Counted from the stretch's first letter, positions 6,465 through 15,379 are shown. The stretch: DNA of 15,677 nt from an uncultured Lachnospiraceae bacterium (GCA_937877165.1 CALEFO010000164.1:1-15677), one strand, 5' to 3'. A program made the numbers and translations. Notes: generated by a model not told the origin, from the sequence alone.

Positions 6465-9011
6465 TTACTTACGCTTTGCAGCAGAGGCCTTTGGGGAGAC
6501 AGGCTGTGCCGCTGCGGTTTTTTTGACCTCCGGAGCGGGGATCTGCACCTTCTCCAGATGCCAGATATCACGAACATACTCCTCAATGGTGCGGTCTGAG
6601 GAGAACTTGCCGCTGCTTGCTGTATTGGTGATCGCCATCTCCGCCCATTTCTCCTTATCTTCATAGGCGGCCACGATGGCGCGCTGCGCTGCCGCATAGG
6701 ACTCGAAATCCTTCAGGATAAAGTAGCGGTCCGCCGGGCATCCGGGCTGGCTTCTCAGCAGAGAATCATACAACGGGCGGAACAACTCCGGATTGTCCTG
6801 AGAGTACGTGCCGTTGACCAGCTGCACCAGAACCTCGCGGACATTCTGATCGTTGTTGAAGATCTCGTTCGGATCGTAGCCGCCGTTGTTCTCGTAGCCA
6901 ATAACCTCCTGGGAGGACAGGCCGAAGATGAACATGTTCTCCTTACCCATCTCTTCCGCCATTTCCACATTGGCGCCGTCCATCGTTCCGATGGTCAGAG
7001 CCCCATTGAGCATCAGCTTCATGCAGCCCGTTCCGGAGGCCTCCTTGGAGGCCGTGGAAATCTGTTCAGAAATATCCGCCGCTGCGAAGATAATCTCCGC
7101 GTTGCTGACACGGTAATCCTCAATGAACACAACCTTCAGCTTGTCCTGAATGGAGGGATCATTGTTGATGACATCTGCAACATTGTTGATCAGCTTGATG
7201 GTCAGCTTCGCATTGCGGTATCCTGCTGCCGCCTTTGCTCCGAAAATGAAGGTGTGCTTCGGATAATCCATGTTCGGATCCTTCTTCAGCTGATTGTAAA
7301 TGTACATAACATGCAGGATATTCAGGAGCTGTCTCTTGTACTCATGAAGCCGCTTTACCTGAACATCGAAGATGGAACGGGGATCCACTTCAATTCCGTT
7401 GTGCTCCAGAATGTAGTTCGCGAGACGGACCTTGTTCTGGTACTTGATCTGCATGAACTCGCGCTGCGCCTTCTCATCCTTTGCATAGGGCTTAAGCTCC
7501 GCAATATGGGAAAGATCCGTGATCCACTCGTCTCCGATGTGCTCCGTGATCCAGGATGCCAGAAGCGGGTTCGCATGAAGAAGGAACCTGCGCTGGGTAA
7601 TGCCGTTCGTCTTGTTGTTGAACTTTTCCGGGAACATCTCGTAGAAATCGTGCAGGGACTCGTTCTTAAGGATTTCCGTATGAAGCGCCGCCACACCGTT
7701 TACCGAGAAGCCGGCAACGATTGCCATGTTCGCCATGCGGACCTGTCCGTCATAAATCACCGCCATTTTGGAAATCTTGTATCCGACGTCCACACCGGTG
7801 TTGTCATATTTTGCATGAATCTGGTTCTCAAAGCGGCGGTTGATCTCCTCCACAATCTGATAGATACGGGGAAGAAGGCGGGAGAACAGCTCGATCGGCC
7901 ACTTCTCCAATGCCTCTGCCATGATGGTGTGGTTGGTGTACGCAGTGCATTTCTGCACAATTGCCCAGGCCTCATCCCACTCCAGATTGTATTCATCCAA
8001 AAGGATCCGCATCAGCTCCGGAACCGTCAGGGTCGGATGTGTGTCATTCATCTGGAATACGGCCTTCTTCGGAAGGTCGTGAATATCCTCATTTCTGGAC
8101 ATAAACTTCTTGATGGCCAGCTGGATGGATGCAGATACGAAGAAGTACTGCTGCTTCAGACGAAGCTCCTTGCCCTGCATATGATCATCGCAGGGGTACA
8201 GAACCTCACAGATGGTTCTTGCAAGATTTTCTTCCTCGACCGCCTTCTGATAATCACCCTTATCAAAGGAATCCAGATGGAAGCTGTTCACCGGCTCCGC
8301 ATCCCAGATCCGGAGCGTATCCACGAATCCATTTCCATAGCCGACAACCGGCATGTCATAAGGAACCGCCTTCACTGCCGAATAGCCTTCCTGGCGGAAC
8401 ATGATGCGTCCGTTCTCTCCCGGATAGGAGGTCACATAGCCTCCGAAGTGAACTTCCTGGGTATATTCCGGACGGCGCAGCTCAAACGGGTTTCCGTTCT
8501 CCAGCCAGTTGTCCGGTGCCTCGATCTGATAGCCATCCACAATCTTCTGCTTGAACATGCCGTAACGGTAACGGATGCCGCAGCCGTATGCCGGATAATT
8601 CAGAGTTGCAAGGGAATCCAGGAAGCAGGCAGCCAATCTTCCGAGACCGCCGTTTCCAAGAGCCGGATCCGGCTCCTGATCCTCAATTGTATTGATGTCG
8701 AAGCCAAGCTCCTTCAGGGCCTCTGCAACCGGCTCATAAGCCTGCAGATTGATCAGATTATTTCCAAAGGCTCTGCCCATCAGGAATTCCATGGAAAGAT
8801 AGTACAGCGTCTTCGGGTTCTTCTCGTCGAATTCCTTCTGCGTCCGCATCCAGTCATCCACGATCTGGTCCTTCAGCGCATAAGCTGCTGCCTGGAAAAC
8901 CTGTTCCTTCGTGGCCTCGTCCATCTCACGTCGATACATGGTACGAACGTTGTACTCCACACTTCTCTTGAACAGCTCCTTGTCAAAACTGATCTGCTTC
9001 TTCTTAATCAT
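6465..9011 (-). CDS. glgP: glycogen/alpha-glucan phosphorylase
   Basis: The 848-aa cytosolic enzyme releases glucose 1-phosphate from the non-reducing ends of alpha-1,4-glucan, using pyridoxal phosphate. Family motifs are LYYLSMEFLMGR (69-80), EPDPALGNGGLGRLAACFLDS in the N-terminal domain (from 113) and EASGTGCMKLMLNGAL, where Lys665 is the PLP-binding lysine, followed by TIGTMDGANVE. The ATG at 9011 is set by GGGAGGT eight bases upstream; a longer open frame to 9158 is rejected. The ribosome site is the edge of repeat copy 2 (9013-9061). The last 30 or so residues (PAPEVKKTAAAQPVSPKASAAKRK region) form a Pro/Ala/Lys-rich tail beyond the usual end of the family. No other glycogen gene is near. 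No clear terminator follows the stop; transcription could read toward the hydratase promoter. Confidence 0.96.
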   Translation of the reverse strand: MIKKKQISFDKELFKRSVEYNVRTMYRREMDEATKEQVFQAAAYALKDQIVDDWMRTQKEFDEKNPKTLYYLSMEFLMGRAFGNNLINLQAYEPVAEALKELGFDINTIEDQEPDPALGNGGLGRLAACFLDSLATLNYPAYGCGIRYRYGMFKQKIVDGYQIEAPDNWLENGNPFELRRPEYTQEVHFGGYVTSYPGENGRIMFRQEGYSAVKAVPYDMPVVGYGNGFVDTLRIWDAEPVNSFHLDSFDKGDYQKAVEEENLARTICEVLYPCDDHMQGKELRLKQQYFFVSASIQLAIKKFMSRNEDIHDLPKKAVFQMNDTHPTLTVPELMRILLDEYNLEWDEAWAIVQKCTAYTNHTIMAEALEKWPIELFSRLLPRIYQIVEEINRRFENQIHAKYDNTGVDVGYKISKMAVIYDGQVRMANMAIVAGFSVNGVAALHTEILKNESLHDFYEMFPEKFNNKTNGITQRRFLLHANPLLASWITEHIGDEWITDLSHIAELKPYAKDEKAQREFMQIKYQNKVRLANYILEHNGIEVDPRSIFDVQVKRLHEYKRQLLNILHVMYIYNQLKKDPNMDYPKHTFIFGAKAAAGYRNAKLTIKLINNVADVINNDPSIQDKLKVVFIEDYRVSNAEIIFAAADISEQISTASKEASGTGCMKLMLNGALTIGTMDGANVEMAEEMGKENMFIFGLSSQEVIGYENNGGYDPNEIFNNDQNVREVLVQLVNGTYSQDNPELFRPLYDSLLRSQPGCPADRYFILKDFESYAAAQRAIVAAYEDKEKWAEMAITNTASSGKFSSDRTIEEYVRDIWHLEKVQIPAPEVKKTAAAQPVSPKASAAKRK

Positions 9012-9012
9012 T

Positions 9013-9061
9013 CTTATACCTCCCTGAGGCAAAATCCGCAAAGGCGGTTTTGCCGAATGCG
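9013..9061 (-). repeat. 49-bp structured repeat, copy 2, glgP leader
   Basis: Second copy of the element at 52-100, same orientation, differing at two bases. On the minus strand the 11-bp hairpin ends four bases before TCAGGGAGGTATAAG, and glgP starts two bases after the element. One of the two differences turns GCGAGGT of copy 1 into GGGAGGT, a better Shine-Dalgarno sequence. The hairpin so close to the ribosome site may affect glgP translation. Confidence 0.85.
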
Positions 9062-9154
9062 CCTCTTTGTCTTGCTTCTGAAAATACCGGTTTCCAGTTC
9101 CCCAAGATGTCTGTCTTAACTGTCGGACAGATGCCCTGTCATGCCCAAGCACCT

Positions 9155-9192
9155 GCAAATATGAAGAAGTGAACCGCTTTCCGGCGGTTCAC
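9155..9192 (-). terminator. rho-independent terminator of ileS
   Basis: On the minus strand GTGAACCGC-CGGAAA-GCGGTTCAC forms a perfect 9-bp stem (9192-9169) followed by TTCTTCATATTT. It begins about 14 bases after the ileS stop. It separates ileS from glgP, so glgP needs its own promoter within 9062-9155; I see no clear one there. Confidence 0.8.
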
Positions 9193-9205
9193 CTCATTCT
9201 GCTTC

Positions 9206-12200
9206 TTACTGCTTCTCTACGCCGATGGTAAGCTTCTCTCCGTTGATGTCCCACTCCTTCTCATTGGCGAGCTTTACATCCTTCTGAATCTCATCTGCCA
9301 GAACCTTTGTGCAGATGGATGCGGCATTTCTGGAAGCGATTTCGTACAGCTTGTCGTTCCCGGAAAGCGCCAGATGAATGTGATCCATCACCTCAAAGCC
9401 GGAATCCTTGCGCATCGTCTGAATTTTGGAAATGATCTCGTAGACGTAGCCTTCCTCAATCAGCTCCTCCGTCAGGTTAGTATCGATGACAACGGTCATT
9501 CCGCCGTCCTCCTGCGATACATAGCCGGGCTTCTGCGTCATTTCAATCAGGAGGTCATCCTTCGAAAGCTCTACTTCCGTTCCATCCACTTCGAACTTCA
9601 GATTCTCTCCTGCATTCAGCTGATCCATCGCCTGATTGCCGTCCAGTTCAGAGAGCACCTTGCGAATTCCACCGAGATGCTTCCCGTATTTCGGTCCAAC
9701 CGTACGGAGCTGCGGCTTGAATGTGTAGGTCGTATAAGCCCGCACGTCATCTGTAAACGCAACGTTCTTCACGTTCAGCTCATCCTCAATGATCTCCTTG
9801 TAGAAATCATCGAGACGCGTGTCCGCCTTAATGTACATCTGTGCCAGTGGCTGACGGTTCTTGCGGTTCGAAGCATTGCGGCATGCACGGCCCATAACGA
9901 CGATCTTCAGGACCTCGTCCATGTCATTTTCCAGCTTCGCATCGATTCTTGCGGCATCCGCCTCCGGGAACCGGCAAAGATGAATGGATTCCGGCGCATT
10001 CTTGTCCACGCTCCGGACGATATTCTGATAAATTTCCTCTGTCATGAAGGGAATCATCGGCGCTGCGCACAGGCAGACATTCTTCAGTGCCGTATACAGC
10101 GTCATGTAGGCATTGATTTTGTCCTGCTCCATCCCCTTCGCCCAGAAGCGCTCTCTGCCGCGGCGGACATACCAGTTGGACATATCATCCACGAACTCCT
10201 CCAGAACAGCTGCTGCTTCCGGAAGCTTGTATGCCGCCATGTTGGCATCCGTCTTCTCGATCATGGAATTCATCTTCGACAAAAGCCACTTGTCCATGAC
10301 AGACAGTTTGTCATAGTCCAGTGTGTACTTTGTTGGATCAAACTGATCGATCTCCGCATACAGTACATAGAACGCATAGGTATTCCAAAGGGTTCCGAGG
10401 AACTTGCTCTGTCCTTCCTTGACGGCCTTTCCGGAAAAACGCTTGGGCAGCCACGGTGCACTTGCCGTATAGAAATACCAGCGGATTGCATCCGCGCCAT
10501 AGGTCTCCAGCGCATTCATCGGATCCACGGCATTGCCCTTGGACTTCGACATTTTGTTGCCGTCCTCATCCAGAACAAGGCCCATGACGATGACGTTCTT
10601 GAAGGCCGGACGGTTGAACAAAAGGGTTGCCTCCGCATGCAAAGAATAGAACCAGCCTCTCGTCTGATCAACCGCTTCCGAAATAAAGGATGCAGGGAAC
10701 TGCTTCTCGAACAGCTCCTTGTTCTCAAAAGGATAGTGCAGCTCTGCGTACGGGCAGGCACCGGAATCAAACCAGCAGTCAATGACTTCCGGTACACGTC
10801 TCATCTCTGCGCCGCAGTCCGGGCACTTGATGGTGTACTGATCCACGTACGGACGGTGCAGCTCCGTGTGCTCCGCCTCCGGATTGCCGGAGAGCTCTGC
10901 CAGTTCCTTGCGGGATCCAATGCTGATCTGCTTGCCGCAGTCCGGGCACTCCCAGATGTTCAGAGGAGTTCCCCAGTAGCGGTTTCTGGAAATTGCCCAG
11001 TCCTGGATGTTCTCCAGCCAGTTGCCAAAGCGGCCCTCTCCCATGGTCGGAGGAACCCAGTTGATCTCCTTGTTGTTGCGGACAAGATCGTCACGGACTT
11101 CGGTCATCTTGATGAACCAGGACTCACGTGCGTAATAGATCAGAGGAGTTCCGCATCTCCAGCAGTGCGGATAGTCGTGTTCCACCTTCGGAGCAGCAAA
11201 CAGAATGCCTCTTTCATCGAGGTCCTTCAGAACCTCGGGATCGCAGCTGACCGCTCCTTCCTTGATTTCTGCCTCTGTAGGCTTGCAGCGCATGCCGGCG
11301 AACTTCCCGGTCTCCGGTTTCATACGGCCGTGGTCATCCACCATCTGCACAAACGGTGCATTGTACTTGCGGCCGACTCTGGCATCATCTTCACCAAAGG
11401 CAGGTGCAATGTGGACAATGCCGGTACCGTCTGTCATGGTGACATAATCATCACAGTAAACAAAGAACGCCTTCTTATGCTGACGGTCCACGCAGTCCTT
11501 CGCACACTGATACAGCGGCTCGTATTCCTTGTACTCAAGATCGCTTCCCTTATAGGTTTCCAGGACCTCATAGGCAGGCTTTCCTTCCTCAGCAAGGCTC
11601 CCGAGGACCTGATCCGCCAGTGCCTCGGCAATGTAATAGGTATAGCCATCCGTGGCCTTTACCTTGATGTAGGTATCTTCCGGATTCACGCAGAGCGCGA
11701 TATTCGACGGAAGTGTCCAGGGCGTTGTCGTCCATGCAAGGAAATACGCATCCTCGCCGACTGCCTTGAAGCGTACGATCGCCGTGCGGTCCTTCAGGGT
11801 CTTCTAGCCCTGCGCCACCTCATGAGAAGAAAGCGGTGTTCCGCAGCTCGGGCAATAGGGAACGACCTTGAAGCCTTTGTAGAGCAGGCCCTTGTTCCAG
11901 ATCTGCTGCAGGGCCCACCACTCAGACTCAATGTAGTCATCATAATAGGTAACATAGGGATGATCCATATCTGCCCAGAAGCCGACCTGGCGGGAAAACT
12001 TCTCCCACATTCCCTTGTACTTCCACACCGACTCCTTGCACTTCTTGATGAAGGGCTCGATGCCGTACTCTTCGATCTGATCCTTGCCTTCGATTCCGAT
12101 TTCCTTCTCGACTTCCAGCTCGACCGGAAGACCATGTGTATCCCATCCTGCCTTTCTCGGAACCTGCTCTCCCTTCATGGTATGGTAGCGGGGAATCATA

Positions 12201-12397
12201 TCCTTAATGACACGGGTCTCCACATGTCCGATGTGCGGCTTGCCGTTTGCAGTCGGCGGGCCGTCATAGAACATATAAATTGGATGTCCCTCGTTCTCGC
12301 GAACACTCTTGTTGAAGATGTCATTGTCCTCCCAGAACTTCGCCGTGTTCTGCTCACGCTGCACGAAATTCAGATCGGGGTTTACCTTGTCATACAT
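9206..12397 (-). pseudogene. ileS: isoleucyl-tRNA synthetase interrupted by in-frame TAG
   Basis: The gene attaches isoleucine to tRNA-Ile. Read through, it has 1063 residues, the length of the long, eukaryote-like IleS2 class, which is known for reduced mupirocin sensitivity. Visible parts are HIGH (55-58), the CP1 editing domain with TTTPWTLPSN (223-232) and HIAPAFGEDD, KMSKS (615-619), CxxC pairs (HCWRCG, CPDCGK, CPDCGA) and a C-terminal tail to EKQ. Codon 198 (11806-11804) is TAG, in SSHEVAQG-stop-KTLKDRTAIV. The frame is identical on both sides and no residue is lost. From memory the family has Tyr there, so a single-base change of TAT/TAC explains it. If TAG stops translation, the 197-aa product has no editing domain or KMSKS and would be inactive. 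Start ATG 12397 follows AAGGAGG. A consensus promoter lies at 12513-12542 and a terminator at 9155-9192. Identity is certain; whether it functions is open. Confidence 0.9.
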
Positions 12398-12779
12398 AAA
12401 AACCTCCTTCGCAGGCCTTTCTCGTCAGTCTGCGGAATCACAAATTGTGCCGGTACCCGACAGCAGCTTAAATCCATCCGGTCCCGGTCAAAAACTTTAT
12501 ACAAGCCTTAAAATTATACGGCTCTGCCAAAAACAGTGTCAAGCAAGGGACCTGACGAGGAAATTTACGAAAATCTCCATTTTTTGCACTTTTTCACCAC
12601 TTTTAAAGGGAATGGTGTATCATCAGACTGTTTGAAGCCGCCGCTTTCTTTATATTTTTCCAGAACGCGGCAGAATCGCCGGGAATTCCGGCAATACAGC
12701 ATCCGGTTCCTTACACTGATTTCGAGCAGATTTTTTCTTCTCTTTTCAGCCGTCCCGGATCCATAACGAAAGGATAATC
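12398..12779. other. 382-base divergent intergenic region ileS/pncB
   Basis: It holds the ileS promoter and about 110 bases of leader (minus strand), and the AAAGGA ribosome site of pncB (plus). Smaller features are an 11-bp odd palindrome (CACAAATTGTG, about 12440-12450) in the ileS leader and a 5-bp stem GCCGG/CCGGC (12679-12693) in front of pncB. No T-box is seen: the leader is too short and lacks the AGGGTGGNACCGCG element and a terminator. I could not find a convincing pncB promoter; TTGAAG with TATTTT 15 bases on (near 12632-12657) is the best, poorly spaced candidate. No gene is visible. Confidence 0.6.
12513..12542 (-). promoter_or_regulatory. consensus sigmaA promoter of ileS
   Basis: The minus strand reads TTGACA (12542-12537), an 18-base spacer and TATAAT (12518-12513): both hexamers are perfect. 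Transcription would start near 12506, about 110 bases before the ATG. This is a strong, apparently constitutive promoter for a gene that carries a stop codon. Confidence 0.85.
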
Positions 12780-14233
12780 ATGGACAGACAGAATCTGACA
12801 CTCCTGACTGATTTCTACGAGCTCACCATGATGCAGGGCTATTTCAAGCATCGCGATGAGAATAAAACCGTCATTTTTGATGCGTTTTTCCGCAATAACC
12901 CATTCGGCGGCGGATATTCCATCATGTGCGGCGTAGAGCAGCTGGTCCGCTACATTGAGGACCTGCATTTTTCCTCACAGGACATCGAATATCTGCGCAG
13001 TACCGGAATTTTTGACGCGGATTTTCTGGATTACCTTGCGGACTTCCATTTTCACGGGGACATTTACTGCATCCCTGAAGGATCTCTGATTTTCCCGAGA
13101 GAGCCTATTGTCAAGGTCGTTGCTCCCATCATGGAGGCGCAGCTCGTCGAGACCGCCATTCTGTGCATCATCAATCATCAGAGCCTGATCGCGACCAAAT
13201 CCGCCCGGATCTGCTACGCAGCCAAGGGCGCTCCCATCATGGAATTCGGTCTTCGCCGCGCACAGGGGCCGGATGCCGGAACGTACGGAGCAAGAGCTGC
13301 CGTGATCGCGGGCTGCGCCGGAACCTCCAATGTACTGTGCGGTGAGTTGTTCAATGTTCCGGTTCTCGGCACACATGCGCACAGCTGGATCATGAGCTTT
13401 GAGAGCGAGTTCGAGGCCTTCAAGACCTACGCGGAGCTCTACCCGTCTGCCTGCACGCTCCTTGTCGATACCTACGACACCTTGGGAAGCGGCATTCCGA
13501 ACGCCATCCGGACCTTTGATTATATGAAGGAGAAGGGCCTTCCTCTTGATCACATCGGCATCCGCCTGGATTCCGGTGACCTGGCTTATCTGACCAAGAA
13601 GGCACGGAAAATGCTGGACAAGGCAGGCTATCCGCAGGCGAAGATCTGCTGCTCCAATGACCTTGATGAGCACCTCATCAACTCCCTGTATCAGCAGGGA
13701 GCCTGCATCGACTCCTTCGGCGTCGGCACGCACCTCATCACCGCAAAGGACAATCCGAGCTTCGGCGGCGTTTACAAGCTTGCCGCCGTACAAAGAGAAG
13801 ACGGCTCCTTCGAGCCGAAGATCAAGCTCTCGGAGAACACCGAGAAGATCACCAACCCCGGCAACAAGAAGATTTACCGTGTTTATGAGAAGGACAGCCA
13901 CAAGATCAAGGCCGATCTCATCTGCTTCGCCGATGAAACCTACCGTGAGGATGAACCGCTTCTTCTCTTCGATCCCGTGGAACCCTGGAAGAAGACCACG
14001 CTCCACCCCGGTGAGTTCACGCTCCGTGAGATGCTGGTTCCGCTGTTCCAGGACGGAAAATGTGTCTATGATCCCGTCCTACAATGGAAATCCGCGATTA
14101 CTGCCTGAAGGAGCAGAATACGCTCTGGGAGGAATCCAGACGTCTGGACAATCCTCATCAGGTCTACGTGGATCTGTCCCAGAAGCTCTATGACACCAAG
14201 CTTTCTCTTCTGGATCACGGCGGACAGATGTAA
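12780..14233 (+). pseudogene. pncB: nicotinate phosphoribosyltransferase with 3' frameshift
   Basis: The enzyme makes nicotinate mononucleotide from nicotinate and PRPP with ATP help, the first step of the Preiss-Handler NAD salvage route, in the cytosol. Motifs are TDFYELTM (10-17), FGLRRAQG (156-163), GTHAHSW (197-203; His201 is the likely phosphorylated His), RLDSGDL and FGVGTHL. In the starting frame translation ends at 14108 with YDPVLQWKSAITA. The family-like end, MEIRDYCLKEQ through YVDLSQKLYDTKLSLLD, continues in the -1 frame to TAA 14231-14233. Adding one C to the CCC at 14073-14075 (codon 432) restores 484 residues, normal for the family. No slippery heptamer is visible, so a one-base deletion or sequencing error is more likely than programmed shifting. 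The catalytic core is upstream and intact, so the 442-aa product might still work. ATG 12780 follows AAAGGA; a strong terminator follows. Confidence 0.92.
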
Positions 14234-14253
14234 CACATTAGGACAACATAGCA

Positions 14254-14295
14254 GCCCCAGTGTGATGAATGTTTCATCACGCCGGGGCCATTTTT
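14254..14295 (+). terminator. rho-independent terminator of pncB
   Basis: GCCCC-AGT-GTGATGAA, loop TGT, TTCATCAC-GCC-GGGGC folds into a 16-bp stem with a small internal mismatch (14254-14288), followed by CATTTTT. It starts 20 bases after the restored pncB stop, which supports 14233 as the original end of the gene rather than 14108. The opposing gene also ends here, but on that strand no T tract follows. Confidence 0.9.
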
Positions 14296-14299
14296 CGGC

Positions 14300-14740
14300 T
14301 TATAAGACTTTACCTTCCAAATAACATTCATAAATATAGTCGCGGGATTGATAGTAGAAGTCCGTGTTGTAATTCGAAATGGCAGCATCCATCCAAGAGA
14401 GATAGACTTCCACCAGAGCATCAATCACTTTCTTCTCTTTGCCCTGGCAGATATCTTCAATTAACCTTTCATATACTGCTCCGATTGTCCAATAATCCGG
14501 AATCCGATATCGGCAAGCGGCCACATTATCATAATTTCCCTGCTGGATTTCACAGCGCGCAATAAATTCGTCCGCTGTCTTTTGAATTGGTTCACAGTGA
14601 AAAACATCTGCATGGCTGTACAGCCTGTCAATAGTGGTCCTTCCCAGCATCGTCACTACTTCGGAACGTTTTCTTTTTTGCATTCTGCCAATCAATTCAA
14701 TCAGGCTGCACACATAAAACAAGCCACTGTCATTTTTCAT
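14300..14740 (-). CDS. partner protein of DUF3990 gene, unknown function
   Basis: The 146-aa cytosolic protein has no signal peptide or membrane segment. ATG 14740 is chosen over 14764 because GGGAGGT lies five bases upstream of it. It overlaps the end of the DUF3990 gene by 11 bases, which suggests translational coupling. The sequence is rich in aromatic and charged residues, with helices such as LFYVCSLIELIGR (7-19), a segment DNVAACRYRIPDYW (71-84) and a C-terminal helical part EVYLSWMDAA. I recall similar proteins beside DUF3990 genes in Lachnospiraceae, sometimes with DUF3791, but I cannot assign a domain with confidence. By position it may be the antitoxin or immunity partner; that is inference. 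Base composition is more A+T rich than the metabolic genes. Confidence 0.7.
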   Translation of the reverse strand: MKNDSGLFYVCSLIELIGRMQKRKRSEVVTMLGRTTIDRLYSHADVFHCEPIQKTADEFIARCEIQQGNYDNVAACRYRIPDYWTIGAVYERLIEDICQGKEKKVIDALVEVYLSWMDAAISNYNTDFYYQSRDYIYECYLEGKVL

Positions 14741-15197
14741 CACGCACCTCCCGTGATGTAACAAACTTCAATGTGGTCAAAGCTCTCGCTGTATGAAAGC
14801 TGATCTGATGCGTTGGCTTCTTGAATTTAGCAAGCTCCCAAAAGGCCTCTCTGCTTATTTTTCCATCCATGTAATCCTGCACATAATTAAAAATTGTATC
14901 ATTTGCCATTGGCCCCTCTACTATATCATAGTCATGAGAATGTCCAAGCCTGCAGGATGTGATAAAATCAAGCCACTCTTCTGTCATCTCAGGGAACTTT
15001 AGTACACGCAGACTATCATTCGGCTCATATTGATATTCATTCAGGATTCCAACACCATCAAATCTGGTTGCCCACCGAATGGCCTGCTCCGGGAGGAGTG
15101 TGCAATAAAATCCGAAATAGAAATCCTTATTATACCGTGCTATTCGGATCTCTGGTGCCGTGACAATATTTTTACTTCCATGATATAAAGTCAGCAT
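14730..15197 (-). CDS. DUF3990 protein, ADP-ribosyltransferase-like
   Basis: The 155-aa protein begins LYHGSKNIV (4-12), followed by KDFYFGFYCT (24-33) and QAIRWA (38-43), the pattern HGS ... DFGxGFY ... QAxxWA that I associate with DUF3990. It also has DIVEGPMANDTIF (91-103) and, near the end, THQISFHTARALTTLKF (129-145). The family resembles ADP-ribosyltransferase folds (His in HGS, Tyr in GFY, a later Gln/Glu), so it may modify a protein, nucleic acid or small molecule with NAD. This has not been shown for it here. GGGAG nine bases upstream supports ATG 15197. The partner gene overlaps its 3' end. No DUF3791 gene, a common companion, fits into the 15198-15331 gap. The A+T-rich composition suggests horizontal acquisition. 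Confidence 0.7.
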   Translation of the reverse strand: MLTLYHGSKNIVTAPEIRIARYNKDFYFGFYCTLLPEQAIRWATRFDGVGILNEYQYEPNDSLRVLKFPEMTEEWLDFITSCRLGHSHDYDIVEGPMANDTIFNYVQDYMDGKISREAFWELAKFKKPTHQISFHTARALTTLKFVTSREVRDEK

Positions 15198-15310
15198 GTC
15201 AATATTCTCCCATTCCCTATAAAACTCTCACACTTCTATCGGTTTCCTGCCTTAATACTTTCCTAATATTGTATTTTGATCTATTTGATTCACGAATTAG
15301 TATGACACTT

Positions 15311-15372
15311 CCATAAAAAGAATAAAAGAAGAAGCACGTCGCAGCTGTATCATCAACAGTCTCGGCGTGCTT
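15311..15372 (-). terminator. terminator of the right-edge gene
   Basis: On the minus strand AAGCACGCCG (15372-15363) pairs with CGACGTGCTT (15341-15332), with further inner pairing CTGT/ACAG, followed by CTTCTTTTATTCTTTTT. It lies about 40 bases after the stop of the gene at 15412 and shields the DUF3990 cassette from its transcription. Confidence 0.75.
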
Positions 15373-15379
15373 ATCCTCT

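Noticed and set aside
9012..9158. Upstream extension of glgP to 9158
   Set aside because: The extra 49 codons read through the 49-bp repeat and have no ribosome site, while GGGAGGT stands in front of ATG 9011, where the family-like sequence begins.
9206..11689. Independent start of the ileS 3' part at GTG 11689
   Set aside because: The codon is an ordinary internal Val in a conserved stretch (ALCVNPEDTY). No ribosome site is visible, and homology continues upstream to the TAG.
12398..12510. T-box riboswitch before ileS
   Set aside because: The leader is only about 110 bases, lacks the conserved T-box sequence and has no terminator. GGGTACCGG there is only a partial resemblance.
9374..12511. 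Very long plus-strand open frame (1045 codons) opposite ileS
   Set aside because: It is the antisense of ileS, runs past its promoter and has no family features; long antisense frames are common opposite G+C-rich genes. The same applies to 7254-9119 opposite glgP, 4023-4991 and 5199-6260 opposite the hydratase, and 23-949 opposite plsC.
14073..14081. Programmed -1 frameshift in pncB
   Set aside because: The sequence around GATCCCG is not a slippery X-XXY-YYZ heptamer, and no pseudoknot or stimulatory stem is evident directly downstream.
14741..14764. Upstream start of the DUF3990 partner at 14764
   Set aside because: The GGGAGGT site falls within this extension and is correctly spaced for ATG 14740.
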